From assembly GCA_917880885.1 (NCBI GenBank), contig OU862928.1, forward strand, positions 12,791,721 to 12,855,720: a stretch of DNA of 64,000 nucleotides, in the 5' to 3' direction. The stretch comes from Limnephilus marmoratus (lineage: Eukaryota; Arthropoda; Insecta; Trichoptera; Limnephilidae). Under the pieces are notes generated by a model that had not been told where the DNA came from, searched no databases, and saw only the letters and a program-made list of their open reading frames with translations. A program made the translations under genes and the position numbers. Position 1 is the first letter of the stretch. Every line of letters starts with the position of its first letter. Positions 22,900 to 34,164 of this stretch are shown piece by piece.

Positions 22900-23510
22900 A
22901 CACTAGCTGGTACCCGGCATGCGTTGCTATGCCATTTAATAACGAAAGTTTCTCCCTGCGCGTCCTTTCCCATTGGTCCCGTTCAACTTCCTCCTTCACT
23001 CACCTCCTTCCTCGTTCACTCTCCTTCCTCTCCCGCGCCCCCTTCCCCTCTCGCATTACCACTCCTCCTCCACCTTCCCTCTCCTCACTCTATCCCCCCC
23101 TTCCTCGTTCCGCGAACCCCACTCCCGACTTCCCCTCCCACCTCCCATAATCACCTCCTCCCTCCCGCGGACCCCCTAAAAAGCTCCCCTCTTCCTTCCT
23201 GAGTTCCCTCCACCCTCCCGCGGATCCCCCTACAAAGCTCCCCTCTCCCTTCCCGAGTTCCCTCCACCCTCCCGGGTTCCCCTCTTCCTTCCTGCATTCC
23301 ATACATTCATTCCCGATACATTCAGTTTTCAAACAGCTCGTGTGCCACTTATTAAAATTTTTTTATGCAAATTTCATGATGTCAGAGCTCCCCAGTATAT
23401 ACAGAAACCTTTGCGGGCGTGCTCACACAACTCACCAAAGTTTCATCGCAATCGGATGAACGGTTAGCAATTCACAGGAAAGTAGGTAGAACAGTTTATA
23501 TGGGAAAATG
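22900..23510 (+). repeat. Composite repeat with long polypyrimidine minisatellite
   Basis: The left edge reads TAGCTGGTACCCGGCATGCG, a start I recognise from interspersed insect repeats. From 22,980 to about 23,310 the plus strand is almost pure C and T with repeated CTCCCGCGGA/CCCCTA blocks. The right part (23,370-23,480; GTCAGAGCT, CTTTGCGGGCGTGC, CCAAAGTTTCATCGCAATCG) recurs at 51,110-51,205. The homopyrimidine tract explains three overlapping proline/serine-rich frames that are not genes. Confidence 0.65.
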
Positions 23511-23900
23511 AAATTGTTGTTTTTACTATTGTGGGTAGTACCTAAGCACAGCAGCCAACAGCCATAAAAATATTATTATAGAATGGCAACACTGACATTC
23601 CAGCTCATTCTACCGGTCGCTGTCAGAATAGTAAATTTATCAAAAATCATTCTTGATTATTCGTTGGGTCTGACTGCTGTGTGTAAAGGTTACTATCCTC
23701 ATAGTTCAACCTACGGTTTAATTTTTATTGTCGTAATGTAATTTACTGAATCTTAAATATATCTGAGTCAGATGAGAATTCGACTTGTTATTTGAAAAGA
23801 AACCCGTGACATTCTGATACTCATAAAGGATTGGCATGGGAGCATACAATCTCCCATCCACTTTTATAAATGGTGACCCCGACGTGATCCATACATCCTG
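23511..23900 (+). repeat. Possible BEL/Pao solo LTR with primer site
   Basis: 'tggtgaccccgacgtgatcc' near 23,871 is a phrase I associate with the junction after BEL/Pao LTRs in arthropods. The preceding 350 bp could be that LTR, but no second copy is in the window and the left edge is not defined. Confidence 0.3.
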
Positions 23901-24078
23901 ACAGATCTGAGTATTTGAGTCGACCGCGCACCCTGATATACCGCGGCTATCAAGAAATGGTTTCAGGTTTAGAATGTGCGTTGAACATGGAACGCTTCTT
24001 AAGTCCTATTTTGATTTTTGTTTTGAAGAGTTTTAATTTTCAATGTACATTTGTTACATTCATTTTAATGATTTTTTT

Positions 24079-24289
24079 TTATGATTTCAGGAAAAATATG
24101 ATGAGCTGAACTAATCTAAAATCCAAATAAACAAATATTTTACATTTTTGAGCCCCGAATGAAACATCAAACATCTTATGCAAACTAATGTCTCCATGGA
24201 CCTTGGTTATATTTTGACAATATGGTAAATCTATTTTAGATCTGACGAAAGATATAATAGGTTCGTTAAGTAATTTATCTTTTAGATGC
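24079..24289 (-). other. Unidentified open frame interrupted by a transposon
   Basis: On the minus strand the frame reads LKDKLLNEPIISFVRSK and ITKVHGDISLHKMFDVSFG, which looks protein-like rather than random. Its upstream part lies beyond the DNA transposon at 24,298-27,214. Removing the transposon and one 8-bp duplication leaves the frame open for a few codons further (IGFHVYMHL). I do not recognise the family. It could be a host exon, a viral fossil or older mobile-element coding. Confidence 0.35.
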
Positions 24290-24297
24290 ATGTATAC

Positions 24298-27214
24298 TAA
24301 GGTGGGTCATTTAAAAAAAAATGATAATTTTAGATTCTGTTAGCGATAAAATGGTGCCAAATGGGTTCAAACCGACGTGTTTAAAATTTTTTAAATTTCT
24401 GATACGATCTTCTTCCTCCGGATTCACTTCAAAGTTTTGAAAATTTTCATTTTTAGAGGTATTTTCTAGTGTGTATAAATGTTACTACGAATCCTTTATA
24501 CTATATTTTTTGTAATATTCTATGGCAAATATGGTACGTATTTACGAATTCATTTACAAAAAATCCGAGTTTTGATTATTAGTGGCTCGAGGTGAGGGCG
24601 GGGGAAGCACCGATTGCACTAAGCGCAGCGACTCTGCGCAACCGACGTCGGAGTTTGGAGTCAATATCGCTACGGCTCTTTAAGCGGTAGGTCGCGTTGC
24701 ACAAGTTTTCGCAATGGAACGTACTCGGAATGCGTTAAAAAGTCCCATATTTGGTGAAATTTGCGACGTTAAAGACAATGTTTTACCAACTTATTGTGAT
24801 GTTATGAAGTTTTTTGAGTGGACCAGGCATCAAATAAAATTAAATCAAGAGACCAAACTAGAACCCAAATTTCAGCAAATAGAGTGTACTGTGACAGCAC
24901 GAATTGAAGAAATATGGAGAAAAGCTTCTATTCCCATCGTTACACACTCGCGAGTAGCACGCATGTTGAGGTCATATCATTTTAAATGCAAAAACCTTCT
25001 TAAGTCACATCCTAAAATACCGGAGAAAAAATGGAGGAATTCCGTCGCAGAAGTAAAGTGCTGTCTGATATTTCGTCTTGCAAATGCAAAGATTTCAGTA
25101 AATGTGACTGTCCTAAAGATAAAAAATACCTGTAAATGAACAGAGTTTCATTAGTCACCAACGTACTACACGAAAAATGATAATAGGAAATGTGGATACC
25201 GCTACAACAAAACGAATGAAAACTGCGTTGAAAAGAAAACTTCTGAAGCAAAAATCCTTAGTAGTCTAAAAAGGAAAGCACGTACGTACGTCTAAAAAGG
25301 AAAGCACAGGTAAGCCAACTACCTCTCTAATCGATATTTCCACGTCTTCTTCATCAAATGAATCCGATTGCAATGATGTTTTCAAACCAAATGTTGTATC
25401 TCAAATGCCTCAGAAGCAGGCTGCGGTCACTATTGATTATTCTACACTGTCGAAAACTTGTGATAGATACGGAGTTTCGGATAGAGCAGCGGCAGCCATT
25501 GCCTCAGCAGTTCTGTATGACATCAAGTCTAATATTCCAGTTATTGACAAAAGTAAACTTCGCAGAGAACGAAAAAAAAACCAGGGAAAATATTAAGGCA
25601 CAACACATAGTTTTACAAATACCCGCATTATATTTTGATGGCCGGAAAGATAAAACATTAATTATCAGGGAAAAAGGGAGAACTAATCATTGAAGAGCAT
25701 ATTTCAATGATAAAAGAGCCAGACTCAATATATTTTGGTTATATTGCACCAAACTCTGGCACGTCGAAAGTTATAGAAAGAACAATTGTCGATTATTTTT
25801 TAAAGGAAGAAATACCATTTGAACCATTAATGGCTATTGGATGTGACGGAACGAACGTGAACGTTGGAAAACATGGAGGTATAATACGTTTGCTTGAAAA
25901 ACGTTTGGATAAACCATTGCAATGGATAATTTGCTTGCTCCACATGAACGAGTTACCATTTCGTCATTTGTTCACACATCTTGACGGTAAGACATCTGGA
26001 CCTCAAACATATTTAGGGACAATAGGACTAGCTTTAGAAAACTGTGAAAAAAAGCCTATTGTTCATTTTCAGAAAATTAACGGAGAGTTGCCTGAATTAT
26101 TAACTAAAGACCTAAGTACAGATCAGTTATATTTGTATAAAATCGTATCTGCAGTTACGGTGGGGGAATTACCTGAAGATTTAGGCCACAAATCTCCTGG
26201 AAAAATGTCTCATGCCAGATGGCATACGCGTGCTAACCGAATTCTTCGTCTTTATGTTGCAACGGAAGCTCCTACAGAGAATCTTATTATTTTGGCAAAG
26301 TACGTTGTTAAAGTTTATGCTCCAACTTGGTTCAGTATTAAAACTCATCCCACCTGTAAAGATGGAGCACGTCACCTATGGCAGCTAATTTCAGCGTCTA
26401 GATACTTATCCCCTGAACTAAAAACTATAATTGATCCAGTCATAGAAAGAAACAGTTACTTCGCACACCCTGAAAAGTAACTACTTGCAATGTTAACTGA
26501 CCCTCACAAGCATATCCGGGAATTAGCTGCGCGTCGTGTTCTAAAAGCACGCAGTAAGAAACTAAGTAAAACAAGGCTGTTCCAACTTCCAAACATAAAC
26601 CTCGATGCATCATATTACTACGACCTTATTAATTGGCAGCAAAATGTAACCGAACCCCCAATACTGAAGAATATATCGGATGAAGATCTTCAATTATTTG
26701 TAGCACAGGGGGGAGAAGGTAAATTGCCTCTTCTGCGTCTGCCATGTCATACTCAAGCAGTTGAAAGAGCTGTAAAGACTGTTACTGAAGCCTCGACTAC
26801 TTTATGTACGAAGTCTGCAAGAGAAGGTCTTATTAAGGCAAAGATTGAGTCTCGCAAAATAATGCCGAAATTTGAGAGTAAGAAGGATTTTGCTGGTATT
26901 TGAATACACTGTCTTGAGATAATGTTAATTATAATCATATATTTTTTTAATAAATAAGTCAGAATATTCTCTCTAATTTGTGTTTTATTGAAAAAAAGTT
27001 CATTTTTAATTGTTTAACTAATATTTTTTAGAGAATTAACAAGGGTGGGTTTTCTCTATTTTGTGAAATTTCAAACTCAATCCGGAGGAAGAAGAGGATA
27101 TCCAAATATTATTAAAAAAATTACGTGATTTTACATCTTCATTTAACACCCTTTTATCACTAACAGACAAACCAAAACAAGTTTTTTTCCCCCATACAAT
27201 CGTGACCCGCCTTA
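24298..27214 (+). mobile_element. DNA transposon with 8-bp target duplication, unclassified
   Basis: The 2,917-bp element starts TAAGGTGGGTCA (24,298-24,309) and ends TGACCCGCCTTA (27,203-27,214): 12-bp terminal inverted repeats with one mismatch. ATGTATAC is directly repeated on both sides (24,290-24,297 and 27,215-27,222). Subterminal inverted matches support the ends (TCTGTTAGCGATAAAATGG against the complement of 27,148-27,168; CTTCTTCCTCCGGATT against the complement of about 27,080-27,097). It carries one transposase-like gene. An 8-bp duplication is known for hAT, Zisupton-type and some other superfamilies, but the termini are not typical of hAT. Confidence 0.9.
24714..26903 (+). pseudogene. 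Transposase-like gene of the unclassified element
   Basis: The likely start is the ATG at 24,714, after a GC-rich leader. Landmarks in order: an N-terminal segment with KKWRN; a Cys cluster CKCKDFSKCDC (about 25,080); RTTRKMIIGNVD (25,160); CDRYGVSDRAAAAIASAVL (25,458); ALYFDGRKDKTL (25,627); IAPNSGTS; IGCDGTNVNVGKHGG (about 25,837); CLLHMNELPFRHLF (25,933); KMSHARWHTRANRILRLY (26,204); CKDGARHLWQ; HPEK; MLTDPHKHIRELAARR; and LPCHTQAVERAVKTVTEAS (26,741), ending at 26,903. There are frame changes near 25,030-25,130, 25,260-25,310 (a small tandem duplication), 25,575 and 25,670, and an in-frame TAA at 26,478-26,480. The acidic and Cys/His motifs suggest an RNase H-like transposase; this is inference. 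Confidence 0.75.
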
Positions 27215-27222
27215 ATGTATAC

Positions 27223-28159
27223 GTGAAATCCTATTTAAATACTATTTTGATTAATCTTTACCACGAATCGGCTTACAGTATGAACATGAAAAAATATGCT
27301 ACGGATAAATCAAAGCTTTTACTAGCTTTTCTATGTTTTGGAATTATAATAAAACTATTATTTACGTAACAAAAAATATAAGCGTAAACCACCAAAAAAA
27401 TGTTTTTTCATGGCTTAACTATGAAGAAACAATTTTTCAAAAATACTCCTTCATGGCTAAGACTATTTTTGAGGTTTTCCATGTTATAACTTTTTTTCGT
27501 TCTTATAAAATTATGCACAAAATAAATAAAAACGACTTTTTCGCTTATTGGCCTCGTGCAAAAAGACGCTCGATTTTAAAAATTTGCAGGCATGAGATTC
27601 GAAATATTTCTAGCGTTTATATTCCTCTTAAAACAACGTCTTCATGTGGCAATTTGCTATAGAAATATAACCTGCTTACATTGTATTCTTGTTTAAAATA
27701 TGTACATGTAATTCTAAGTTTTTCATTTTTCTGTTATAAAAGGATTTTTTTTTAAATTCAGTAGTTTTGTAGGAACGCACAATCGTATTTTAATTATTTG
27801 TATTTCCTGTTTGTATTTCATGTTTTTAATAAAAATTTTATTATGTAATTACGAGTTTTATATTTAAAATAATATTTAAGGCTAATGATTTGGGTGGTAC
27901 TGGGTAGGCCCCGAAAGAAGATTATATTGTTTATGGTCACGCCTTATTTTGTTGTTGCTTACTCTATCTGCGTCTACGGTGTGTGACGTCACAAATCCCC
28001 GTAAAAAAAATCGAAAAATTATTGCATTTTGATGGTGAAATAGTGACCAAATTTTTCTCGAACAAAAGCCCGAAGTTATCGATCTAGTGGGTGGTTTTTA
28101 TATTTATGCTCTGCACCCTGGAACTCACTAACGGGTCGGCTTTTAATTTCCGAAGCTCC
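27223..28159. other. Non-coding, nothing recognised
   Basis: AT-rich. A 109-residue plus-strand frame at 27,333-27,662 has no recognisable motif and is rich in K, F, Y, I and N, as expected from composition alone. Confidence 0.45.
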
Positions 28160-30550
28160 GGTCTTTCGGGAACCATCGACTAGTAGCCCGTCTACATCGT
28201 ACAAAGTCACATACTGCTTCTATTGAACATGTTTCTAGAAACGCCGATTACCTATTTATTTTCGGCGATTATAATTTACCTAAAATATTGTGGCTGAATG
28301 ACAATCAAGGTGTCAAAACTCCTACTAGTAATCTTTCCCCACAACCTTTTGAAATTGTAAATTTTTTTGACTAAATTAAGTAAATGTTAAGTTTGAAGTA
28401 AATCCAGTCACTAACTATCTAGGCTCTTGCCTGAATTTAATTTTTACTAGCATACCAAATGTCATAGTAAGTGAAGCTGGTGTCTCTTTGTTACGTTTGG
28501 ATAATTATCATCTACCTCTCTCTATTAACATTACACATTTTTTCAAATTTGATTCCTTGAATCCAAATGTCTCTTATCACTACAAATATCTTTACGGCGA
28601 ATATTTTAAAATGAACAAATATCTCTCCCAGATTAATTGGTCGACACTATTTTTAAATTCTGATATTAATGACGCTGTATTTCAATTTAATGAATGTGTA
28701 TCAAGTGCTGTAGATTTGTTTATTCCTAAGGGATGTTACTCTCAACCCAAGTTTCCAAATTCCTTTAGCTCAAAACTTAAACAGTTAATAATTGAAAAAG
28801 GAAACTTATAAATTATTTAAAAACACTGGCAACTTAAACTTTCATCAATTTTTTTTTCAATTAAGGGAACTGATCAAAATCGAATCAGCCAAATGCTATA
28901 AATATTTTGTAGAAGTTACAGAGACAAAATTACTGCAAAATCCCAAACAATTTTGGCAATTTGATGCGCAAAAGCGTACTGATAATGATCTTCCTTCAAG
29001 TATGTATTATTATAAAACTCATGCTACTAACGGCCATGATATCGGCAAACTTTTTGCCAAACACTTCCCCTCTGTATATTCTGATGCTCCATGCAACATC
29101 CCTCCGCTTAACTATGACTACAATATTGACTTATGTAAATGATTGCCAAATTTCACTTAGAGGTTTACCAATCCTTAAATAATCTCTCTAACAAAAAAGT
29201 ACCGGACTTGATGGAATTCCAGAAATCTTGCTAAAATAATGTTAATATACACTATCTAACCCAATTTGTATGTTGTACAACTTGTCACTTTCATCTGGAA
29301 CACTTGCTGACTCATGCAAAATTTCATATATTTGTAGAACTCGTGATTGAGGTTGCGTGTTGGAAGTCTTTATTGAGTTCTAACAAGATAACAATTTTAC
29401 AAATTAATTCTGAACTGGTCATGGAGATTAATAAGAGGCGGCCGGAACGTTCTAGTTAGTTCGGTATTCGAACACTTTAACTTGGGCGTCGCTTCTGGAA
29501 AGATCTATATATTTCGGAAACAATCCAGAGCATATGGTAGTAGAGGCTGGTTGCTACATATTCGACCCATGTTTAAGTCCGGAAACAAGTTACATATTGG
29601 AAATTACAGACCGATATCAAATACATATATCTAATATTCCAAAAATATTGGAGTCAATAATTAAAAAGAAAATCACTCCTATTTTCAAAAATGTTATAAT
29701 TGAGGAACAGCATGGATTTAACACAACAACTAATTTACTGTCCTTTACAAATACCATTGTGAAAGCCTTAGAACATAACACTCAGGTTGACGTCCACTAC
29801 ATTGACTTCTCCAAAGCCGTCATCAAAGTTAATCACCGTATCCTCATGGCCAAACTTTATACTATAGGCATTGGAAATCCTTTGTTATCATTATTTCACT
29901 TTTACTTGACTGATAGAAAACAAGGGGTTAAAATAAATAACTTTGAATCCTTTAACATTGGTGTAACTTCCGGCGTTCCCGAAGGAACCCATTTGGCCCC
30001 ACTGCTTTTTAACCTTTTTATTAATGATATCACTAAACTTTTTTTCTCACACACGTTTATGGCTATTTGATGATGATAATAAGATTCTTGAAATTATTAA
30101 ATCCCACCTTGTCTGTTTACTATTTCAACTTGCTATTGATTCATTTAACGATTGGTGCAAAATTAACTGCATGGAACTTAATGCTGATAAATGCAAAATT
30201 TTGTCCTTTTATAGAACCAAAAAACCTATTCAGTTTGGTTATAAACTAAATAGTGTCTATCTACTGTCACATCTATCAAGGACCTTGGGGTCACTCTAGA
30301 CTGCAAACTTTTTTTCCGTGATCACGTTAATAATATCGTAAATAAATCACTTAAACTACTCGGCATCATTCATGGAATTACCTCTGACTTCAAACATATA
30401 AGTACACTTAAACCTCTTTACTGTTCGCTGGTTCACCCTCACCTTAAATATGCTAATGTCATTTGGTCTCCTTTCTATGCTTTCTACATTTGTCACATCG
30501 AATCCGTACAGTATCGTTTCCTAAGAGAGGAATTCCTTGTAGGTTGAAAG
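28160..30550 (+). pseudogene. Broken non-LTR retrotransposon ORF2
   Basis: Fragments in three frames follow the order of a Jockey/I-group ORF2: endonuclease remnant (FGDYNLP, 28,266), linker (FWQFDAQKRTD), KSGNKLHIGNYRPIS-like block (about 29,575; only part in one frame), IDFSKAVIKVNHRILMAKL (29,800), SGVPEGTHLAPLLFNLFIND (29,970), a degenerate catalytic box where FADD reads FDDD (30,067), WCKINCMELNADKCKI, and LGVTLDCKLFFRDHV to the C-terminal region. A foreign 200-odd bp segment lies at about 29,340-29,560 inside the finger region. No 3' tail was identified. Long dead. Confidence 0.8.
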
Positions 30551-31604
30551 AGGCGAGTACTCATATGATGATATTGAACATATTTTAAACACTTACAGCC
30601 TTACTAATAATAAAACGCCTTAACGAGCGGTCAACTGCATATTTGTTGCTTGCGCGGTGCACTGTGTTTTTACGTCTTTACTAATAACACAATCACGTAT
30701 TTTATGATTTTTATGTTGGTCCCCTTGAATCTCACATAGATCTGCGCAGGCGCGCGGCCATCTTGTTTTATAAACTTCGCGGTAAAACAATGTTTGACAA
30801 TGTTCAGTTGTATTTGCAGTTAATTTTTAGTGTTTGAAGAAAATTTTCGTTTAAATGATCAATTCACTGTGATATTAGTGTAATTCAACATAATTACAAA
30901 TGCTGGCGTTACTTTTTTTCAGTTTTAGTCCTTTAAATATTGTTTTGTTGATGATTTAGTTTCGTTAAAGATAGGTTTTAGGTTATTTCTGAAATTTTAT
31001 TTTTTTTAACGACTTTTCTGCGTGAATTTAATAAAACTTCCATAAAAATAATATTATTTAATAATGTAAAAGCCCCATGCATGTCTAAATATCAACAAAT
31101 TCGAGAAATCGACGTATTAATTGCGTAAATATGAATCCAAGATGTCAGATTTTTTCAGTTATTTTTTCGGAATTACTATTATATTTTTTTATCCTTTTTA
31201 ATTGTATGAACGAGATAAAAAGTGAAGTGACAGTTTTCTTCCAAATTCATAAAGTAAGAGGTGTGTATTTTTTAAATTTTGAATTTTCCAAAATTTTTCG
31301 ACCATTTAATAGAATATGTTTACAATCAGTGGTTTTTTTAAAAAAATTTTCATGTTGAAACTTAAAATACTGCAATTTTCAAAAACGATCGTATATTTCA
31401 GTTACAAAAATAAAAAAATAAATTCTCACTATAAACTTTCGACTATAATTTTACCAATTTTCTACATGTTTATATATTTAATACATTTGTTCACACTAGA
31501 CACCACAAAGTAACTATATTCCATTGATCACTATGAAATATGCAGCCGCTTAGTATGGTGATGTAATGTATCAATTATAAAAAAATAATATACAGTATAT
31601 TTGC
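30551..31604. other. Non-coding, nothing recognised
   Basis: AT-rich. There is a mild CpG-containing stretch at about 30,740-30,780 (CAGGCGCGCGGCCATC) but no gene or repeat match in the window. Confidence 0.4.
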
Positions 31605-31886
31605 GGCATGTTCCAGAGTGGAAGATACTATCAGTATCGCCCTGGTGTAAGACCACCATTCAGAATTGAAACGTTGCTTGAAAATGGCTTTGGCCGTGTT
31701 TGGTGACCAGATCTGAATAGCCAGGTACTTCCCAACCTTCCTCTTCCCCACCTCCTTCCCCTCCCCACTACCTTCAGCCTCACAACATACCCCAATTGGG
31801 GATGCCATAGTCTCACTGGCTCCAGACGGGAGCAGTTGAGATTCTTGTGCGGTTATTCACTGTAAAAAAAAAAAAAAAAAAAAAAA
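31605..31886 (+). repeat. SINE family A, 5'-truncated copy with poly(A)
   Basis: Starts near GCGGCATGTTCCAGAGTGGA and runs through AGACCACCATTCAGAATTGA and ACATACCCCAATTGGGGATG to a poly(A) run at 31,863-31,886. It lacks the tRNA-like head present at 32,545-32,593. It lies downstream of the sushi exons, in what would be an intron or 3' flank. Confidence 0.85.
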
Positions 31887-32076
31887 TATGAAAATGTTTT
31901 AATGTGTTATAATGTAATTTGTAAAAAAAAAAAAAAAAAATTCGGAGCTGGACTTTTTAATAACTTCCCATTATACATCAAGTAAAAAATAATATAAAGG
32001 ACATTGAGGCATTACATACTCGAGCGATCGAGAAAAAAACAAATAATAATATTGTTATTTTTTTTATCTTCCTTAC

Positions 32077-32640
32077 TCAGATTCCACTTTGGTTTTTGTA
32101 AATCTCTCGTTCCACCCAGGCACGTCATGGTTTCTAGAGTTCTATTCGAACTGTACCCAGTTTTGCAAACTGGCATGATAACGGATCCGGCAGGACAGTC
32201 GTTTTTCATATCAGGGTTGCATTTTTTTTTTACATAAATTCCGCACAAGAGTAACAACTGTTCCCGTCTGAAGCCAGTGAGACTATGGCATCCCCAATCG
32301 GGATATGTTGTGAGGCTGAAGGTAGTGGGGAGAGGAAGGAGATAGGGAAGAGGAAGGTGGAGAAGCACCTGGCTATTCAGATCTGGTCACCAAACACGGC
32401 TAATGCCATTTCAAGCAACGTTTCAATTCTGAATGGTGGTCTTACACCAGGGCGATACGGAGAGTATCTTCCACTCTGGAACGTGCCGCAAATATACTAT
32501 ATTTTATTTTAAATGAATAAATTGTGAAAAAAACACAAATTATTCATTCTTCGGTGTGCGAGTCAAGAGCCTTACCGCTGCACTACGCCGGCCGTTGCAT
32601 GACAGAATTACAGATTTTGATTTCATAATGAGATAACGAA
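32077..32640 (-). pseudogene. Sushi/CCP-type exon interrupted by a SINE
   Basis: Removing the SINE and one copy of its 7-bp duplication leaves a 186-bp minus-strand exon (32,640-32,601 plus 32,222-32,077). It starts after an AG acceptor (complement of 32,641-32,642) and ends at CTGA/GTAAGG (donor at 32,076-32,075). It is phase 1 at both ends, like its neighbour. It encodes CNPDMKNDCPAGSVIMPVCK, a GY pair and MTCLGG, typical of an extracellular sushi-like module. As assembled, the 378-bp insert adds a poly(A) and breaks the exon, so the gene or this allele is probably disrupted or skips the exon, which would keep the frame because it is symmetric. Confidence 0.75.
32223..32593 (-). mobile_element. 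Full-length tRNA-derived SINE (family A)
   Basis: Minus strand: a tRNA-like head (GCCGGCGTAGTGCAGCGGTA, 32,593 down, with an RNA polymerase III A-box-like TAGTGCAGCGG), a body shared with the other copies, and a short A run next to 32,223. The insertion duplicated ATGCAAC (plus-strand GTTGCAT at 32,216-32,222 and 32,594-32,600). A B box is not evident. Other copies: 2,150-2,219 with 5,481-5,690; 31,605-31,886; 49,605-49,755; 58,684-58,905. Confidence 0.85.
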
Positions 32641-33183
32641 CTCCCTAAGTCTTTATAATAAGATAGAGTATGCTAAATGTGATATTTTCGTCGATAAAAT
32701 CTATATGGATTCAGAAAAAAAGTTCTGCGATTGCTAAAAAATATGTTGTGCTAATTATGTTATGTTTCATTTGCATTTCTAATTGTATACTCTTACCTGA
32801 CATTATATAATTTGTCATTTGAGTTAGTTTAATCTTTTTATAGTTTTACATTTCTAATTGTTTGGTTATTTAATTTTAATAGACTTTCAAAATTTACAAA
32901 AAATGCATAATTTGACTGATTAATTTATGAAATCTATAACCTATTTGGGTTTTTACTGAGTTTTTAAAACTGGATTGTTCTCACGTGAATGAAAACATCT
33001 GTAAAAACCCAGTGTAAGTAAACGAATAAACTCTATCTGCTGAGTTTCAGCTCGACCGGATGTTGGTAAGTGGATTATTTTCAATAACAAGATTGGCATT
33101 TATTCACGCATTCAGGAAAACAAAATCGGAATTCAAATAGATGTACTTATTTAAAAAATGATTGAACTGAGCATTTGATTTAC
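32641..33183 (-). other. Intron between the two sushi exons
   Basis: GT...AG bounded on the minus strand, about 540 bp, AT-rich, with nothing else recognised. Confidence 0.6.
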
Positions 33184-33384
33184 TTGGAGAGCATCTGGGT
33201 ATGGGTTTGTCCCACTGGCCGCCGCTGCAGAACAACCTCCCGCCATTTCCTTTCCTTTGGCTGTACCCTTGCTTACAAGCAAAGCGAATAGTTTTCCCAC
33301 TGTCTATCGTATTTGAGCAAGGTATGCTTGAATTATAGTAGCAAATGAAGTTCACAGTATTTGATGTCTTAAGTTGGCAGGGGA
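33184..33384 (-). CDS. Sushi/CCP-domain exon of a host gene (partial)
   Basis: A 201-bp exon after a TTATTTATTTCCAG acceptor and before a CCAA/GTAAAT donor, phase 1 at both ends, the usual arrangement for shuffled CCP modules. It encodes six cysteines with NFICYYNSSIPCSNTIDSGK, RFACKQGY and FCSGGQWDKPIPRC, matching the C...C...GxxW...P.C pattern of sushi domains. Such domains occur in secreted or membrane proteins of recognition and protease cascades; an insect modular serine protease is one possibility. Other exons of the gene were not found. Flanking introns hold several mobile elements. Confidence 0.8.
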
Positions 33385-33619
33385 CTGGAAATAAATAATG
33401 TATTTATAAGATTTCCCCGTGGTTTCTCTTCGTTTACAACATATTATTTTTTTCTATTGATTTCTTGTAGGGCTTAGAATAAAGAATATACATATAGAAG
33501 TGCCTTGCATTCAAATTTGAATAGAAACAAAAAATGTGCCCCTTACTTAGTAATTTTTGGTTCTAGACAATTTAGTCTGTATCTCTAAAACATGCCTCAA
33601 ATTGTATTTCGCTGTCACA

Positions 33620-33745
33620 TTTGAATCTATAGTCATGGTGAAACACAGTTTGGTTTGGAAATGTAAGCCCAAATTGGGCCTGTAATTGGATCACGAAACA
33701 CGCCCACGAGACACTTTTGGTATTGTTCTTTATTCTTTGGTGTAG
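33620..33745 (+). repeat. Interspersed repeat C, copy 1
   Basis: 'gcccaaattgggcctgtaat' and 'tattgttctttattctttgg' recur in the same order at 36,600-36,726. The palindrome GCCCAAATTGGGC and the TGTA edge hint at an LTR fragment. Confidence 0.65.
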
Positions 33746-34164
33746 TATATGAGATAAATATAGGATTTAAGCAATTTATTCTTTTATTTATCACGAATAT
33801 TTGCAATTAATTTGGTTTTATATCCATTTTTACCTGCAATTCGTTTACTGAGATTAAGTACTATTAAGTAATTGCTTGGAGATAGAGGTACATTAATTAA
33901 TATATGATACACAGAATCTCACATGTTTTGAGAAAATGGATAATTTGATATGTTATTGAGTATTATATTTTATTAACAATTATCATTAATATAGACGAGT
34001 ATTGAACTCTTAGGTATATATTAATGATAAGTAATTGTTTTAAACTATTTATGCTAAAATGCACCTGCTCTCAACACAGGAATTCCAAGTGTGACAGGCA
34101 CAGCACAATCACCTTTGTAACTTAATAAAGATTATAATAAAAAAAATTAAAGATTATATTAAAA

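Noticed and set aside
22855..23332. Proline/serine-rich and glycine-rich frames
   Set aside because: They come from a homopyrimidine tract read in all frames.
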